Below, piece by piece: positions 16,723 to 25,667 of a stretch of 64,000 nt of DNA; position 1 is the stretch's first letter, and each line of letters begins with the position of its first letter. The notes under the pieces are model-generated. The model was not told the origin of the DNA. It saw only the letters and a program-made list of their open reading frames with translations, and ran no database searches. Source of the DNA: Pirellulales bacterium (GTDB lineage Bacteria; Planctomycetota; Planctomycetia; Pirellulales; Lacipirellulaceae); the NCBI GenBank assembly GCA_022841705.1, contig JALHQZ010000002.1, positions 682,001 to 746,000 on the forward strand. Reading direction: 5' to 3'. A program made the position numbers and the translations under genes.

Positions 16723-17326
16723 GTTTAGCCATTAGCGAACGGCTACAAGCACTTAGGATAACTTTGCAGCACTCACATGCTCCAGTCGTGAGTCACTCAA
16801 ACGATCGTAGAATACAGCGTCATAGAGGCGGGAAATACAAAATGGTGCCTTTCAAACCGAAGCCCCCTACGCGGTCGATAGCCGTCCTATCAGCACCCAT
16901 CGTAGGTTGCAGCTACCAACTTATGATCCATGCTTTCGTTGCTTCAGATGTTGCGACCCATTGACAAGATTTGGGGTTTGTTTCGTGGCGTCCAGCTCGC
17001 AATCATGTGGCCTTTCGGACGAGATAGTGATAGCTGGCCGCGCAAGCTTCAAGAGGGGCATGCGGGCCATCCGCCGATGAAGAGTACTATTGGAACCCAG
17101 AAAGGGTCCAAAGATTGGGGCCGACTGAACGCAATCACGGCTCGCCGTCCCGTCATCGAAAGTCTGTGACAGTTGGCAACAATCGTTCGGTGACACATAA
17201 TACAATACGATGCGGCGTTAGCAAGCGAACATCCAAGATCGTGGCCGACAACGCCGGAACCAATGCCCTCCAAAGCATTTCACATGCCGCAAATTGACAT
17301 CTGCGTTCCGCGAGACTGACCGCTGC
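16723..17326. other. Intergenic region between the element and the ROK gene
   Basis: About 600 bases with no convincing gene; short open frames here have no ribosome site and unlikely composition. Base composition is more A+T-rich than the flanking genes. The right boundary of the serine-recombinase element probably lies here, but no direct repeat with 9867-10140 was seen. Confidence 0.5.
17173..17201 (+). promoter_or_regulatory. Candidate sigma-70 promoter of the ROK/carbohydrate genes
   Basis: TTGGCA (17173-17178) and CATAAT (17196-17201) with a 17-base spacer; each box has one mismatch to consensus. The ROK start codon is about 125 bases further on. Confidence 0.5.
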
Positions 17327-18577
17327 ATGGATTCTCCCAATACCGGCAATTCGGAACTGATCGTTCAGGTGAATCGGCGGCTCGTGCTGCAGGCGATTCG
17401 CTCGCTGCAGCCGACGTATAGGGCGGAGGTTTCGCGCTGGACGGAACTCAATCCGGCGACGGTGACGGGGATTGTGAGCGAGCTGCTTAGGGCGCGATTG
17501 CTCCGTGAAGTCTCGGGGGATTTCTTGGCGCCGGGGCCCGCCGGGGGCCGACCCCCGATGATGTTGCGGCTGAACAACGACGCGCGCCGGATTCTGGCGA
17601 TCGATCTCGAACCCGAAATGTTGCGGGTCGCGATTGTGGGGCTGGGGATCGATATCGTTGAGTACCGCGAGGAAGTACTGGACCGGCATAGCCAACCGAA
17701 TTTAGTGTTCAAGACGCTCAATCGGTTGATCGACGAAGTGCTCAGCCGCGGTCGGCGGCGAGCGATTGATGGGATAGGGGTGAGTTTGCCCGGGCTGATT
17801 GATCGCGAAAAGGGGGTGCTCCTCAGTTCAACCAACATGCCCAATTGGCGCAACGTGCCAATCCGTGAGATTCTGTTTCGGCGGCTGGGACATCAGGCCA
17901 AAGTCGAACGGGCCGTGCATTTGGCTGCGATGCACGAGGATTGGATCGACAAATCGGACGACAATCGCACCAAGCTGATTCTGTCGCTGCGCACCGGTAT
18001 TGGCATGAGCTTCGTTCGGCGGGGGGAGGTCTTTCTAGGCGCCGGTGGATTTAACGGTGAGGTTGGCCATACCGTGATCGATCTCGATGGCGCCCAATGC
18101 GAATGCGGCAATCGGGGCTGCTTGGAGACCTTCGTGAGTGCTGACGCAGTACGCAACCGGGTTGAGAAGATGTTCGCTCAAGGTCGCGGGCAAGCCATTG
18201 CAGCGGCCGTGAAGGAGGGGCAGCAGTTGCGACCCGAGTTGGTGTACCGGCTGGCGAAAGATGGAGACAGCGATAGCGCTGACATTGTCCGCGATGTGGG
18301 CCGCTATGTCGGTTTGGCCGCCGCTAATTTGGCCAATTTGCTCTCGCCCGATGAGCTTATCGTGAGTGGCTCGATTGATCTGGCGGAGGACCTGATTCTC
18401 GCCGCCATTCGCGAGCAGATCGCCCAGCGTTCGCTCCCGCAGATTCGGGAGCATCTGACGGTGCGGTTGGCAGTCGCCAAAGAGAAGGCTTCTCTGCTGG
18501 GCGCCGCAGTGCTGGCGACACGGGAGCTCTTCGACTTGCCCCGCTTGACGCATCGGCGGGCGACGGTGAGCAATTGA
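17327..18577 (+). CDS. ROK family transcriptional regulator
   Basis: A 416-residue NagC/XylR-type protein. Residues 15-65 form a winged helix-turn-helix (NRRLVLQAIRSLQ...NPATVTGIVSELL), and 85-390 are a ROK sugar-binding fold with GEVGH and the zinc motif CECGNRGCLE (CxCGxxGCxE intact). It should bind DNA and sense a sugar or sugar phosphate in the cytoplasm. It precedes an esterase gene by 19 bases, so it likely regulates the adjacent carbohydrate genes. ATG 17327 is preferred over an upstream TTG at 17294 because it directly precedes the conserved part. Confidence 0.87.
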   Translation: MDSPNTGNSELIVQVNRRLVLQAIRSLQPTYRAEVSRWTELNPATVTGIVSELLRARLLREVSGDFLAPGPAGGRPPMMLRLNNDARRILAIDLEPEMLRVAIVGLGIDIVEYREEVLDRHSQPNLVFKTLNRLIDEVLSRGRRRAIDGIGVSLPGLIDREKGVLLSSTNMPNWRNVPIREILFRRLGHQAKVERAVHLAAMHEDWIDKSDDNRTKLILSLRTGIGMSFVRRGEVFLGAGGFNGEVGHTVIDLDGAQCECGNRGCLETFVSADAVRNRVEKMFAQGRGQAIAAAVKEGQQLRPELVYRLAKDGDSDSADIVRDVGRYVGLAAANLANLLSPDELIVSGSIDLAEDLILAAIREQIAQRSLPQIREHLTVRLAVAKEKASLLGAAVLATRELFDLPRLTHRRATVSN

Positions 18578-18596
18578 GCCAAGCGGGGAGAAGCGA

Positions 18597-19406
18597 ATGG
18601 CAAGCACAGTTAGTCCCCTCTTGGTGTTTCTCTTGACGGGACAGTCCAACGCGCTAGGGACAACTTGTCTGGAGGGGGATGACTGGAAACCCGATACCGC
18701 CGGCGGAGCGGCGCGCATCTGGTGGTCAAATGTTGACGCCGCGAGCGTGAACTACCCACCCGTGTTGTACGGCGATTCCGACGGCGAGTTCCGGCCCCTG
18801 CAGCCGCAACAAGGGAAAGGTGAAGACCCCGCGTTTTGGGGGCCGGAGTTTGGTTTCGTCGAGGCGGTGCCGGCCAGCGAGCGCGGGCGTGTGCGGATTA
18901 TCAAGGTCAGCCGTGGCGGCGGCGGGAATACATACTGGCGGCGGAAGATATTTCAGCAGGATGCGAATCGCGGTCATATGTGGGGGCATCTGTGCGATAT
19001 TGCCGAGGCGGCGCTCCACCATTTGGAACGGGCCGGCGAGCCGTTCTGTATCGCGGGGGTGATGTACCTGCAGGGCGAAAGCAATTCTGCCGACGAAGCG
19101 GCCCATGCGGGAGAGCGGTTGGCGGCCCTGCTGGAGGATCTGAAAGCGTGGTTGGGCGAAAAGTTTCCCCACACAGCGGCGAACACCCGATGCGCGGTCG
19201 CGGAAATTGCTGCGAGTCGCTCCACAGCCGAGCGACGGGAAACAAGCCGACAGCACGCGGCGATTGCGGCGCAGCGGGCGGACATCGGTTTCGTGCCGAC
19301 CAGCGATCTACCTCTCAAGTCCGACGGGATTCATTTCGGGCGCGCGGCTAAACTGGACATTGGCCGGCGGTTGGCGGCGGTCTTTGCGCCTTACTTCGCC
19401 GACTGA
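18597..19406 (+). CDS. SASA-domain carbohydrate esterase (sialate O-acetylesterase-like)
   Basis: A 269-residue SGNH-type esterase with no signal peptide. Motifs: TGQSNALG near the N-terminus (nucleophile Ser in GQSN), MYLQGESN in the middle and SDGIHFG at the end (catalytic Asp and His). This pattern is the SASA family, which removes acetyl groups from sialic acids or xylan. Given the two sialidases in the region a sialate O-acetylesterase role is plausible, but acetylxylan esterases have the same motifs. It follows the ROK gene at 19 bases with a GGGGAGA ribosome site. Confidence 0.82.
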   Translation: MASTVSPLLVFLLTGQSNALGTTCLEGDDWKPDTAGGAARIWWSNVDAASVNYPPVLYGDSDGEFRPLQPQQGKGEDPAFWGPEFGFVEAVPASERGRVRIIKVSRGGGGNTYWRRKIFQQDANRGHMWGHLCDIAEAALHHLERAGEPFCIAGVMYLQGESNSADEAAHAGERLAALLEDLKAWLGEKFPHTAANTRCAVAEIAASRSTAERRETSRQHAAIAAQRADIGFVPTSDLPLKSDGIHFGRAAKLDIGRRLAAVFAPYFAD

Positions 19407-19476
19407 GCAACTTTGATTCTCGGTGGATAGGTAACTTAAGGCTCCGCCACCATTTCCTCTTTCAGCGGCGCCCGTC

Positions 19477-20805
19477 ATGAGTTTGCCCCAGCGGTTGTTC
19501 ACGCCCAATATCGAGCACAATCCCTTGCATTGGATGGGGATTTGGACCCCGCAAGGGTGGCGTGTGAATCCCAAACGCTGGGGTCAAGCGCAATGCCTTA
19601 CGAAATGGCTAAGCGGCGACGGACGTACGACATTTTTCCCGGAAGCGCTCCGCGATCCACACACCGGCCGGATTGGCTGGGCAGATGATCTGCACGTGAC
19701 CGACGACCCGCTGACCGATGGAGGAATTTATCCCTGCGACCCGCGCGTGGAATACCCCGCCGGTCGACCGCGGTGGGCGATTTCGCACACGCTGCTGTGC
19801 TACCCCGTCGCCGACCACACGCTGCAAACGCACGAATACACCTGGGACCTCGAACACGGCCATCTGCAGACTCATTTTCGGCGCCAGGTAGCTTTGGAAC
19901 TGGCGCGGACCGATTGCCACACCGGTCGCACCGTGACGGTTGCCCACACGCCTATCAGCACGGTCATCGAGGGGAACGTCTGTTATCACCAGTGCAACAG
20001 CGCGGTGCGCGGGGTGTGGGGTCGCGCCGACAAGAGCGGACCCAACTACTACACCCGGCGCGTGTGCGAATTACTATCGATGCATAATGGCGTGTACGTG
20101 ACGACCCCGTACGCGCCGGTGGTGCAGTGTTACGGTTTGTATCTGACAGATCCGGCCGATCCGCTGGGCGAAGTCTTTGATCCCGAAAGTTTAGCGTGCG
20201 TCGATCCCGAAAGATTGCAGCGTGAAATGCGCGTGCCGCTCGATGCCCCGAAGTTAGGAATGATTCGCCTTCCCGCGCGCGAGATGTGGAGTAATATCTA
20301 CGGGCGCGTGATCGAGCTTCCGAACGCGACGGAGGGTGACATTCCCGTCAGCTATGTCGATCAGCTTGCTGAGCGCATCGGCGCGCGATTCATCATCGGC
20401 GAAGTTGGCTACGCGGCGACCGCGAGTTTCGATGGCGATCGTGGCGCCATGGGCTACGTGCCGGCTTTTGACTTCAATGACAACGGCGAGATTGACGCCG
20501 AAGACCTGGAGTTCTTGCGCGCGAATGTCGGCCGGCGGGTGCGCTACAACTTGTATCTGGACGCCTATTTTGGCGGCGATTGGCTTTCGACCTATTACTG
20601 CGTGGAGCCCGAACACCGGCCCGGCACGCCGCTGATTGCCGACTACGAATTTGGCGGGGGCTACGATGCCGCCGCGGGGCGGATTTACTTGCTTGAGACT
20701 CCCGGCCCCGACCAACCCGTGTGGGTGGAGTACCACTACGACGCACCGGCGGAGGCGGGTGAGAACAACATCGCCGTTCATCTCTACCGCGAAGAGAATC
20801 GCTAG
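19477..20805 (+). CDS. Unknown protein with one dockerin-like EF-hand
   Basis: A 442-residue protein without signal peptide. I do not recognise the fold; it is rich in aromatic residues and Cys and has many DP/NG turns. Near residue 331 it carries a single calcium-binding loop (DFNDNGEIDAEDLEFLR) of the dockerin/EF-hand type embedded in the body rather than at the C-terminus. It lies 70 bases after the esterase gene, same strand, and its TAG overlaps the sialidase stop on the other strand. Its place between esterase and sialidase suggests a carbohydrate-related role, which is inference. Confidence 0.7.
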   Translation: MSLPQRLFTPNIEHNPLHWMGIWTPQGWRVNPKRWGQAQCLTKWLSGDGRTTFFPEALRDPHTGRIGWADDLHVTDDPLTDGGIYPCDPRVEYPAGRPRWAISHTLLCYPVADHTLQTHEYTWDLEHGHLQTHFRRQVALELARTDCHTGRTVTVAHTPISTVIEGNVCYHQCNSAVRGVWGRADKSGPNYYTRRVCELLSMHNGVYVTTPYAPVVQCYGLYLTDPADPLGEVFDPESLACVDPERLQREMRVPLDAPKLGMIRLPAREMWSNIYGRVIELPNATEGDIPVSYVDQLAERIGARFIIGEVGYAATASFDGDRGAMGYVPAFDFNDNGEIDAEDLEFLRANVGRRVRYNLYLDAYFGGDWLSTYYCVEPEHRPGTPLIADYEFGGGYDAAAGRIYLLETPGPDQPVWVEYHYDAPAEAGENNIAVHLYREENR

Positions 20806-21929
20806 AGTCCCGCCAGTTCGAGCCGGAGCCAGCGGATCACGCTGACGCAATCTTCAAAGCACCAGAAGACCACGAAGATTTCGCCGGATTGCAGCTGCAC
20901 CACGCCGGGGCAACCGAACCGGAGGGTGCTCATCTGCGCCATGCGGCTGTCGGTGTCGGCATCGGCGCCGTAGGCGGGCCCGCCGGTCCACAGCGGGGAG
21001 TCGGCGAGCGGCGTCCACCGCTCGCCATCAATCGACGCGATCTGGGCCCACAGTCCCGGTCGATCGGTGCGGCGATAGACAGCCAGCACACGATTGCCGG
21101 GCAGCGCCAACACGCGGCAAGTTTCACCGGTGAGCGGCGTCGCTTGCGGATCGCCAAATTTCTTGCCATCCGCGGAGAAGGCGATGCGGTTGCGGCGGCT
21201 TTGCTTCCGCTCGAGGTCGAAAGTCCAACAGACCGCAAGTACGCGGCCATCAGTGAGTTGCGTAAAGGATTGCTCGTAGGCGGTCACGGGCTCGGCCCCG
21301 TTGCGGAAAGTTTGGATGACTTCGGTCCAGGTGTGGCCCAGATTATCCGACGCGAAGGCGAGCCCATCGTGGCCCCAGGGACTGACGGCGCCGTCCCAGG
21401 CAGGCCAGGGACTGGTGGCCAAGAGCAGCCGCTCGCCCCCCACGGCAAAGCCCGCCGCACACGTTTCAAAATGTCGCCAATCGGTCGGCAATTGAACGGC
21501 CTGCGGTTGGCTCCAAGTTTGCCCTTCATCGTGGGAGCGGAGCGTCAAAAAACCGGTGTGGCAAAACCCATCGGTCTTGGGATTGCAAAGCCCTTCGTCC
21601 GACCGCGTTCGATCAAACAGACACGCCCACCCGAGGAGCTCGCTTGGCCCCGTCTTACCGATGCGGCAGGTGGTGGAGGTGAGATGCTGGCGCTCGTCGG
21701 GCTGAAAGATCAGCGCGGGCGCCGACCAGGTCATTCCACCATCCAACGAGCGACTGCAATACGAGCGCACATCGACCGCTTCGAACGCGCTGCCCGCATC
21801 GAAGGCCGCAACAAGCGCCCCCGATTGCAACTCAACAACGGTAGGAAAAAACGCGTGATGACTACGCAGGTGCGGCATGGGATTGCGGTACACCAATCCC
21901 GTGGCGGAAATCAGGATTATCGGCGCCAA
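20802..21929 (-). CDS. Sialidase family protein (BNR/Asp-box beta-propeller), cytoplasmic
   Basis: A 375-residue protein without export signal. It has Asp-box repeats SLDGGMTW, SHDEGQTW and SDNLGHTW typical of six-bladed sialidase propellers, with arginines spaced as a possible catalytic triad (including CRSR/SRSLDGG and late R residues). It could hydrolyse sialosides or related glycosides; inactive BNR proteins also exist. The TTG at 21929 is used because a GGGAG site stands 6 bases before it; an alternative ATG is at 21878. It converges on the EF-hand gene with overlapping stops and diverges from the oxidoreductase genes. Confidence 0.8.
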   Translation of the reverse strand: MAPIILISATGLVYRNPMPHLRSHHAFFPTVVELQSGALVAAFDAGSAFEAVDVRSYCSRSLDGGMTWSAPALIFQPDERQHLTSTTCRIGKTGPSELLGWACLFDRTRSDEGLCNPKTDGFCHTGFLTLRSHDEGQTWSQPQAVQLPTDWRHFETCAAGFAVGGERLLLATSPWPAWDGAVSPWGHDGLAFASDNLGHTWTEVIQTFRNGAEPVTAYEQSFTQLTDGRVLAVCWTFDLERKQSRRNRIAFSADGKKFGDPQATPLTGETCRVLALPGNRVLAVYRRTDRPGLWAQIASIDGERWTPLADSPLWTGGPAYGADADTDSRMAQMSTLRFGCPGVVQLQSGEIFVVFWCFEDCVSVIRWLRLELAGL

Positions 21930-21978
21930 AATCGCTCCCGCTGCGCGTGTTGATAGGTATTATGGGTCGGTAGACAAG

Positions 21979-22007
21979 TTGACACGAGGTTAGTTTACAG
22001 CAAAAAT
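21979..22007 (+). promoter_or_regulatory. Candidate sigma-70 promoter of the Gfo/Idh/MocA-SDR pair
   Basis: A perfect TTGACA at 21979-21984 and AAAAAT at 22002-22007 with 17 bases between. It is in the divergent gap between the sialidase and dehydrogenase genes, 105 bases before the start at 22112. Confidence 0.4.
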
Positions 22008-22111
22008 ATACCCCTGCAACTACGAGCTTGCGACCAAGCTCGCCAATGTCATCCCGCGCTTTTGGCGTCGGGGATGTCGTTTCCGTTGGGATTACGAGCG
22101 TGACAGAGCGC

Positions 22112-23131
22112 ATGCGGACCTTGGTTGTGGGTGGGGGCTCAATCGGCGAGCGGCACATCCGCTGCTTCTTGGCGACGGGAAGGTGCGACGTTGGGCTTTG
22201 CGAATCCAGCGCCGCGCGGCGAGCTGAACTTGGTCAGCGGTATCCGCTCGCGTTTAATGTCGCTTCGCTAAGCGAAGCGTGCGAGCATGCCGCGCAGCTG
22301 GCGGTGGTCGCCACGCCTGCCGATTTGCACGTGGATCAATCGCTCGCGCTTGCTGAGCGGGGAATGCATCTGCTGATCGAAAAGCCGCTAAGCACGAATC
22401 TTGCGGGGATTGAGCGGTTGCAAGCGGTCGTTGCGGACCGGGCGCTGGTGGCGGGGGTCGCGTACGTCTATCGGGTGCATCCCGCATTGCTGGCGATGCA
22501 CGCTATGCTGGCTTCAGGCCGCTGGGGGGCGCCGCGGCAGCTAATCGTTGTCGCCGGGCAGCACTTTCCCACCTTTCGGCCCCAGTATCGTGAGATTTAT
22601 TACGCCGACCGACATCGGGGCGGCGGCGCCATTCAGGATGCGCTCACGCATTTGCTCGATTTCGGGCAGTGGCTGGCGGGACCAATTGAGAAGTTGTGCG
22701 CCGATGCTGACCATCAAGTGCTCGCCGGGGTGGAAGTGGAAGACACGGTCAGTGTGATCACGCGGCAAGCGGGAGCGCTGGGTACGTACACGCTGAATCA
22801 GTATCAGGGCGCCGATGAACTGACCCTGACGATCGTGTGCGAACGAGGGATGTGCCGGTTTGAAAACCACGCTTCTCGCTGGCGGTGGATGGACGGGATT
22901 GGTGGCGAGTGGCGCGACGAGCCGTTTTCATTACCCGATCGTGACTTCCTGTATCAGCGGCAAGCCAATGCGTTTCTGGATGCAACCGAGAAGCGAATTT
23001 CGGCACCTTGTACGCTGACCGAAGGGTTGTCGGCGCTCCTTGTCTGTCAGGCCGTGCTGGAATCGTGGTGTGAATCGCGGTGGATACGGCCCAAAGCGCC
23101 GGCGGAAGCTTCACCACCCCCAAGGTCGTGA
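22112..23131 (+). CDS. Gfo/Idh/MocA family sugar oxidoreductase
   Basis: A 339-residue NAD(P)-dependent dehydrogenase. The N-terminus starts directly with the Rossmann strand MRTLVVGGGSIGERHI; the conserved EKPLS motif lies near residue 92 and a GGGAIQDALTHLLDFG helix carrying the usual catalytic D/H segment near residue 170-185. The family oxidises sugars or their derivatives. ATG 22112 is chosen because the beta strand begins there. The SDR gene follows after 9 bases, so the two likely act in one pathway. Substrate is unknown; sialic acid-like or other keto-sugars are possible. Confidence 0.87.
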   Translation: MRTLVVGGGSIGERHIRCFLATGRCDVGLCESSAARRAELGQRYPLAFNVASLSEACEHAAQLAVVATPADLHVDQSLALAERGMHLLIEKPLSTNLAGIERLQAVVADRALVAGVAYVYRVHPALLAMHAMLASGRWGAPRQLIVVAGQHFPTFRPQYREIYYADRHRGGGAIQDALTHLLDFGQWLAGPIEKLCADADHQVLAGVEVEDTVSVITRQAGALGTYTLNQYQGADELTLTIVCERGMCRFENHASRWRWMDGIGGEWRDEPFSLPDRDFLYQRQANAFLDATEKRISAPCTLTEGLSALLVCQAVLESWCESRWIRPKAPAEASPPPRS

Positions 23132-23140
23132 GGTGAGTTG

Positions 23141-23929
23141 ATGTCAGTGCTTGATCGCTTTCAACTGCACGGTAAGCTCGCGCTCATCACGGCTGGCGCC
23201 GGTCCGCTGTTCGGTTCCAGTTGTACCGAGGCGCTCGCCGAAGCGGGGGCGACGGTCATCACGGCCTCGCGCTCGCGCGAACGGAATGAAGCATATGCCG
23301 AGAGCCTACGGGCTCAAGGATATTCGGCGCACGGGATGCAAGTGGACGTGAGCGATTGTGGGTCCATTGACGCGCTCGAGCGCGAAGTCACCAGCCGATT
23401 CGGTCCGCTTGACATTTTGGTCAACAACGCCATTTCCCGGCCGCCAGGAATGGGGCCGATCGAGGAGGTCACTCCCGATTCGCTTCTAGAAACGGCGAAG
23501 TCCGATCTCATCGGCCTCGTGTGGATGTGTAAGCGGTTCGGGCAAGCGATGGCGGAGCTTGGTCGCGGGAGCATTATCAACATCGCCAGCATCTACGGCG
23601 TGGTGGGGAACGACCCCAATCTGTATCACAGCGAGGGCCGAAAGCCGCCAATCGTCTATCCGTTTGTGAAAGGGGGCGTGGTGAACTTTACCCGTTCGCT
23701 GGCGGCCCATTATGGCAAGCGGGGCGTGCGCGTGAATTCGCTCGCACCGGGCGGGCTCGATCCAAACTCGCCCGTGGCTTTTCAGGCGGCGTACAATCAG
23801 CGGTGCCCGCTTGGCCGGATGATGAACCACCAGGACTTGCAAGGTGCGATTGTCTTCTTGGCTTCGGATGCCAGTTCCTACGTCACCGGCACGAATCTGA
23901 TGGTCGATGGTGGCTGGACGGCGATTTAA
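23141..23929 (+). CDS. Short-chain dehydrogenase/reductase (SDR)
   Basis: A 262-residue classical SDR. The cofactor loop reads TAGAGPLFGSS (a variant of TGxxxGxG), NNA is present as ILVNNAISR, and the catalytic residues are Ser in NIASIYG and Tyr-x3-Lys in YPFVKGG. C-terminal VDGGWTAI is typical. It is close to SDRs found beside Gfo/Idh/MocA genes in nonulosonate and hexuronate clusters. It is co-transcribed with the preceding dehydrogenase (9-base gap, GGTGAG ribosome site). Confidence 0.87.
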   Translation: MSVLDRFQLHGKLALITAGAGPLFGSSCTEALAEAGATVITASRSRERNEAYAESLRAQGYSAHGMQVDVSDCGSIDALEREVTSRFGPLDILVNNAISRPPGMGPIEEVTPDSLLETAKSDLIGLVWMCKRFGQAMAELGRGSIINIASIYGVVGNDPNLYHSEGRKPPIVYPFVKGGVVNFTRSLAAHYGKRGVRVNSLAPGGLDPNSPVAFQAAYNQRCPLGRMMNHQDLQGAIVFLASDASSYVTGTNLMVDGGWTAI

Positions 23930-23962
23930 GGCGCCGTTCGTCAATCCCCAACCGCGGCGAAC

Positions 23963-24901
23963 TCAGAGCCCGGTCTCGCCGCCAGCGCGTGTCGCCATCC
24001 CCGCGAGCAGCGATTGCTCGATCGACTCTTGAATGAATTGCACGCTGCCGTCAGCGAGAGCGAAATAGCACCCGCCGGGATGATGGCTGGCGAAACCAGT
24101 ATCTTCGACCACCCACGATCCGCGCGGGGGAATACGCAGCGGTAAGTTGATGCCGTTGTTCGTGTGCAGCACATCCCAAGTGACCCAGAAATATCCGTCG
24201 TTAGTCCCTTCACCTGAACCAATTATCTCGCCGACGATCAGCGTGTGGCTGCTGCCGTCGGTGATATCTTTCGTCGCGACGTCAGAACTCTGGAACAGCA
24301 CACCATTGGCATCGCGCCGGGGCCACGTCCCTTCGCAACTCCAATCGAGGCTATCCGCGACGCCGGCCATGTTCGTGCGCGCGAGGTCTTCTTTTACACC
24401 GCCGCCATTGGAGATGGTGCTACAGCAGAAGACAAGTTCCCGGCCCTGCGGGTCTGACGGGCACAAGTAGGCAGGAATAAATTCGCCACCCGCAGCAAAG
24501 TTGGGGCCCTCAGCATACGCGGCGCCTGTTTTTCGCGTGGTGAAATCAAAGCGGCTGTGCAACGCACTTTCTTCCAGGTACGGCAGAATGTAATATCCCC
24601 ACCCGGGCCCGAAGTAGCGGTCGCTTCTGCCAGGAGGGGCGCCACAGCTTGACCGTCCTCGGGCCGCATCCCCCCACATGTAGAGCCCGGCGGGGAAGTG
24701 TCGCTCTGCGGCGTGGTATCCCTGGGTGGCGATGCCCACCTGCCGAAAGTTGTTCGAGCACTGCGATCGCCGCGCCGCTTCGCGCGCCGCCTGAACCGCC
24801 GGCAACAGGAGCGCAACGAGAATGCCGATGATCGCGATGACCACCAACAACTCAACCAGCGTAAATGCTTGGCGGCGCTTTTTGAACGTTCGTGGGAGCA
24901 T
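23963..24901 (-). CDS. DUF1559 domain protein with type IV pilin-like N-terminus
   Basis: A 312-residue exported protein. It has a prepilin-type leader and methylation motif ([20 protein letters not shown]) cleaved before Phe, then the conserved [15 protein letters not shown] helix and a DUF1559 body with the ending HPGGCYFALADGSVQF (the H-x9-DG signature). DUF1559 proteins are very abundant in planctomycetes and are thought to form pilus- or pseudopilus-like structures, role unknown. An in-frame GTG at 24913 would add four residues. The lipoprotein gene is upstream on the same strand, a common pair. Confidence 0.88.
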   Translation of the reverse strand: MLPRTFKKRRQAFTLVELLVVIAIIGILVALLLPAVQAAREAARRSQCSNNFRQVGIATQGYHAAERHFPAGLYMWGDAARGRSSCGAPPGRSDRYFGPGWGYYILPYLEESALHSRFDFTTRKTGAAYAEGPNFAAGGEFIPAYLCPSDPQGRELVFCCSTISNGGGVKEDLARTNMAGVADSLDWSCEGTWPRRDANGVLFQSSDVATKDITDGSSHTLIVGEIIGSGEGTNDGYFWVTWDVLHTNNGINLPLRIPPRGSWVVEDTGFASHHPGGCYFALADGSVQFIQESIEQSLLAGMATRAGGETGL

Positions 24902-25007
24902 GGCGTACTTCACTCACTGAATACTTTTCTTCAAGGAACGCGCTTCTTGAATGGTGGTCGAAATAAACTGTTTGAGTCTTTTTCGCTCAGCACGAAGGGG
25001 AGTGTGG

Positions 25008-25445
25008 TCACGGAGTGAGATTGAAGTCGTGTGTTTGCTCCGCAGGAGAGGGCTCAAGTGTAAAACTCAATTCCGAACTTCGATTGTATTTGTCGGGAAT
25101 CAATTGCTTGATGGGCGGCACGCCGGGGCCCGCGGGGGTCGAGGCGTACTCTTTTGCGTCGTAGCCCAGAATCTCAACGCGATGTTTGCCGATGGCGACA
25201 CCGCCCGAAGCTTGGCTTGTATAAGTACCTTGCTCAATTCTGCAAATCGTCACCGGGCCTTTGGCGCCCGCTTGAGGAATGAAGCGAATCTGCCCGATCT
25301 CGAGCGGACGATCTTGGAATGACACGGTTCCCGAGACAAGAACTTTGCCGGCTGAGTTGGAACTGCAGCCGGCCGACACCCCGCCCATGAGGATAGCGCA
25401 AAGCACACCAATACCTCGCGGATCAAACATTCCCATGCCACTCAC
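25008..25445 (-). CDS. Small lipoprotein, carboxypeptidase regulatory-like
   Basis: A 145-residue lipoprotein with a signal sequence (hydrophobic residues 11-22) ending in the lipobox VSAGC, so it is anchored by Cys27. The body has a beta-sandwich style of repeated strands (VLVSGTVSFQDRPLEIGQIRF) as in carboxypeptidase-regulatory-like proteins that are typical neighbours of DUF1559 genes in planctomycetes. It stands upstream of the DUF1559 gene with 106 bases between, so the two are probably one transcription unit. Confidence 0.8.
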   Translation of the reverse strand: MSGMGMFDPRGIGVLCAILMGGVSAGCSSNSAGKVLVSGTVSFQDRPLEIGQIRFIPQAGAKGPVTICRIEQGTYTSQASGGVAIGKHRVEILGYDAKEYASTPAGPGVPPIKQLIPDKYNRSSELSFTLEPSPAEQTHDFNLTP

Positions 25446-25542
25446 TTTAACCGCTCACCACCGCGAGTTCAAGACTTATACCAAACTTCAATTCGACGTA
25501 AGTTGTTAATTAGCAAACAGAAAGAGCGAGTAACTTTATTGC

Positions 25543-25571
25543 TTGACATAACACCGGCCACGAATTACGAT
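25543..25571 (+). promoter_or_regulatory. Candidate sigma-70 promoter of the first lectin-like PEP-CTERM gene
   Basis: TTGACA (25543-25548), a 17-base spacer and TACGAT (25566-25571). The start codon at 25668 is about 95 bases downstream. Confidence 0.5.
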
Positions 25572-25667
25572 GGGGAAAACTTGGCGGAATCGGGTGGGAA
25601 TCGCTGCGCCGCGGCGGTTCAGCAGACTCAGTCGGTTCGTTATCACCACGATCCCTCGGACGACATC

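Noticed and set aside
16930..17169. 79-codon frame in the intergenic region before the ROK gene
   Set aside because: No ribosome site, no recognised pattern, and it is followed closely by the promoter boxes of the next gene.
9867..17326. Direct repeats marking both ends of the serine-recombinase element
   Set aside because: Looked for a shared stretch in 9867-10140 and 16676-17326 and saw none long enough; serine recombinases share only a few bases at the crossover, so the ends stay unknown.
20889..21953. 354-codon plus-strand frame over the sialidase gene
   Set aside because: The minus-strand frame has Asp boxes and a ribosome site; the plus frame has neither.
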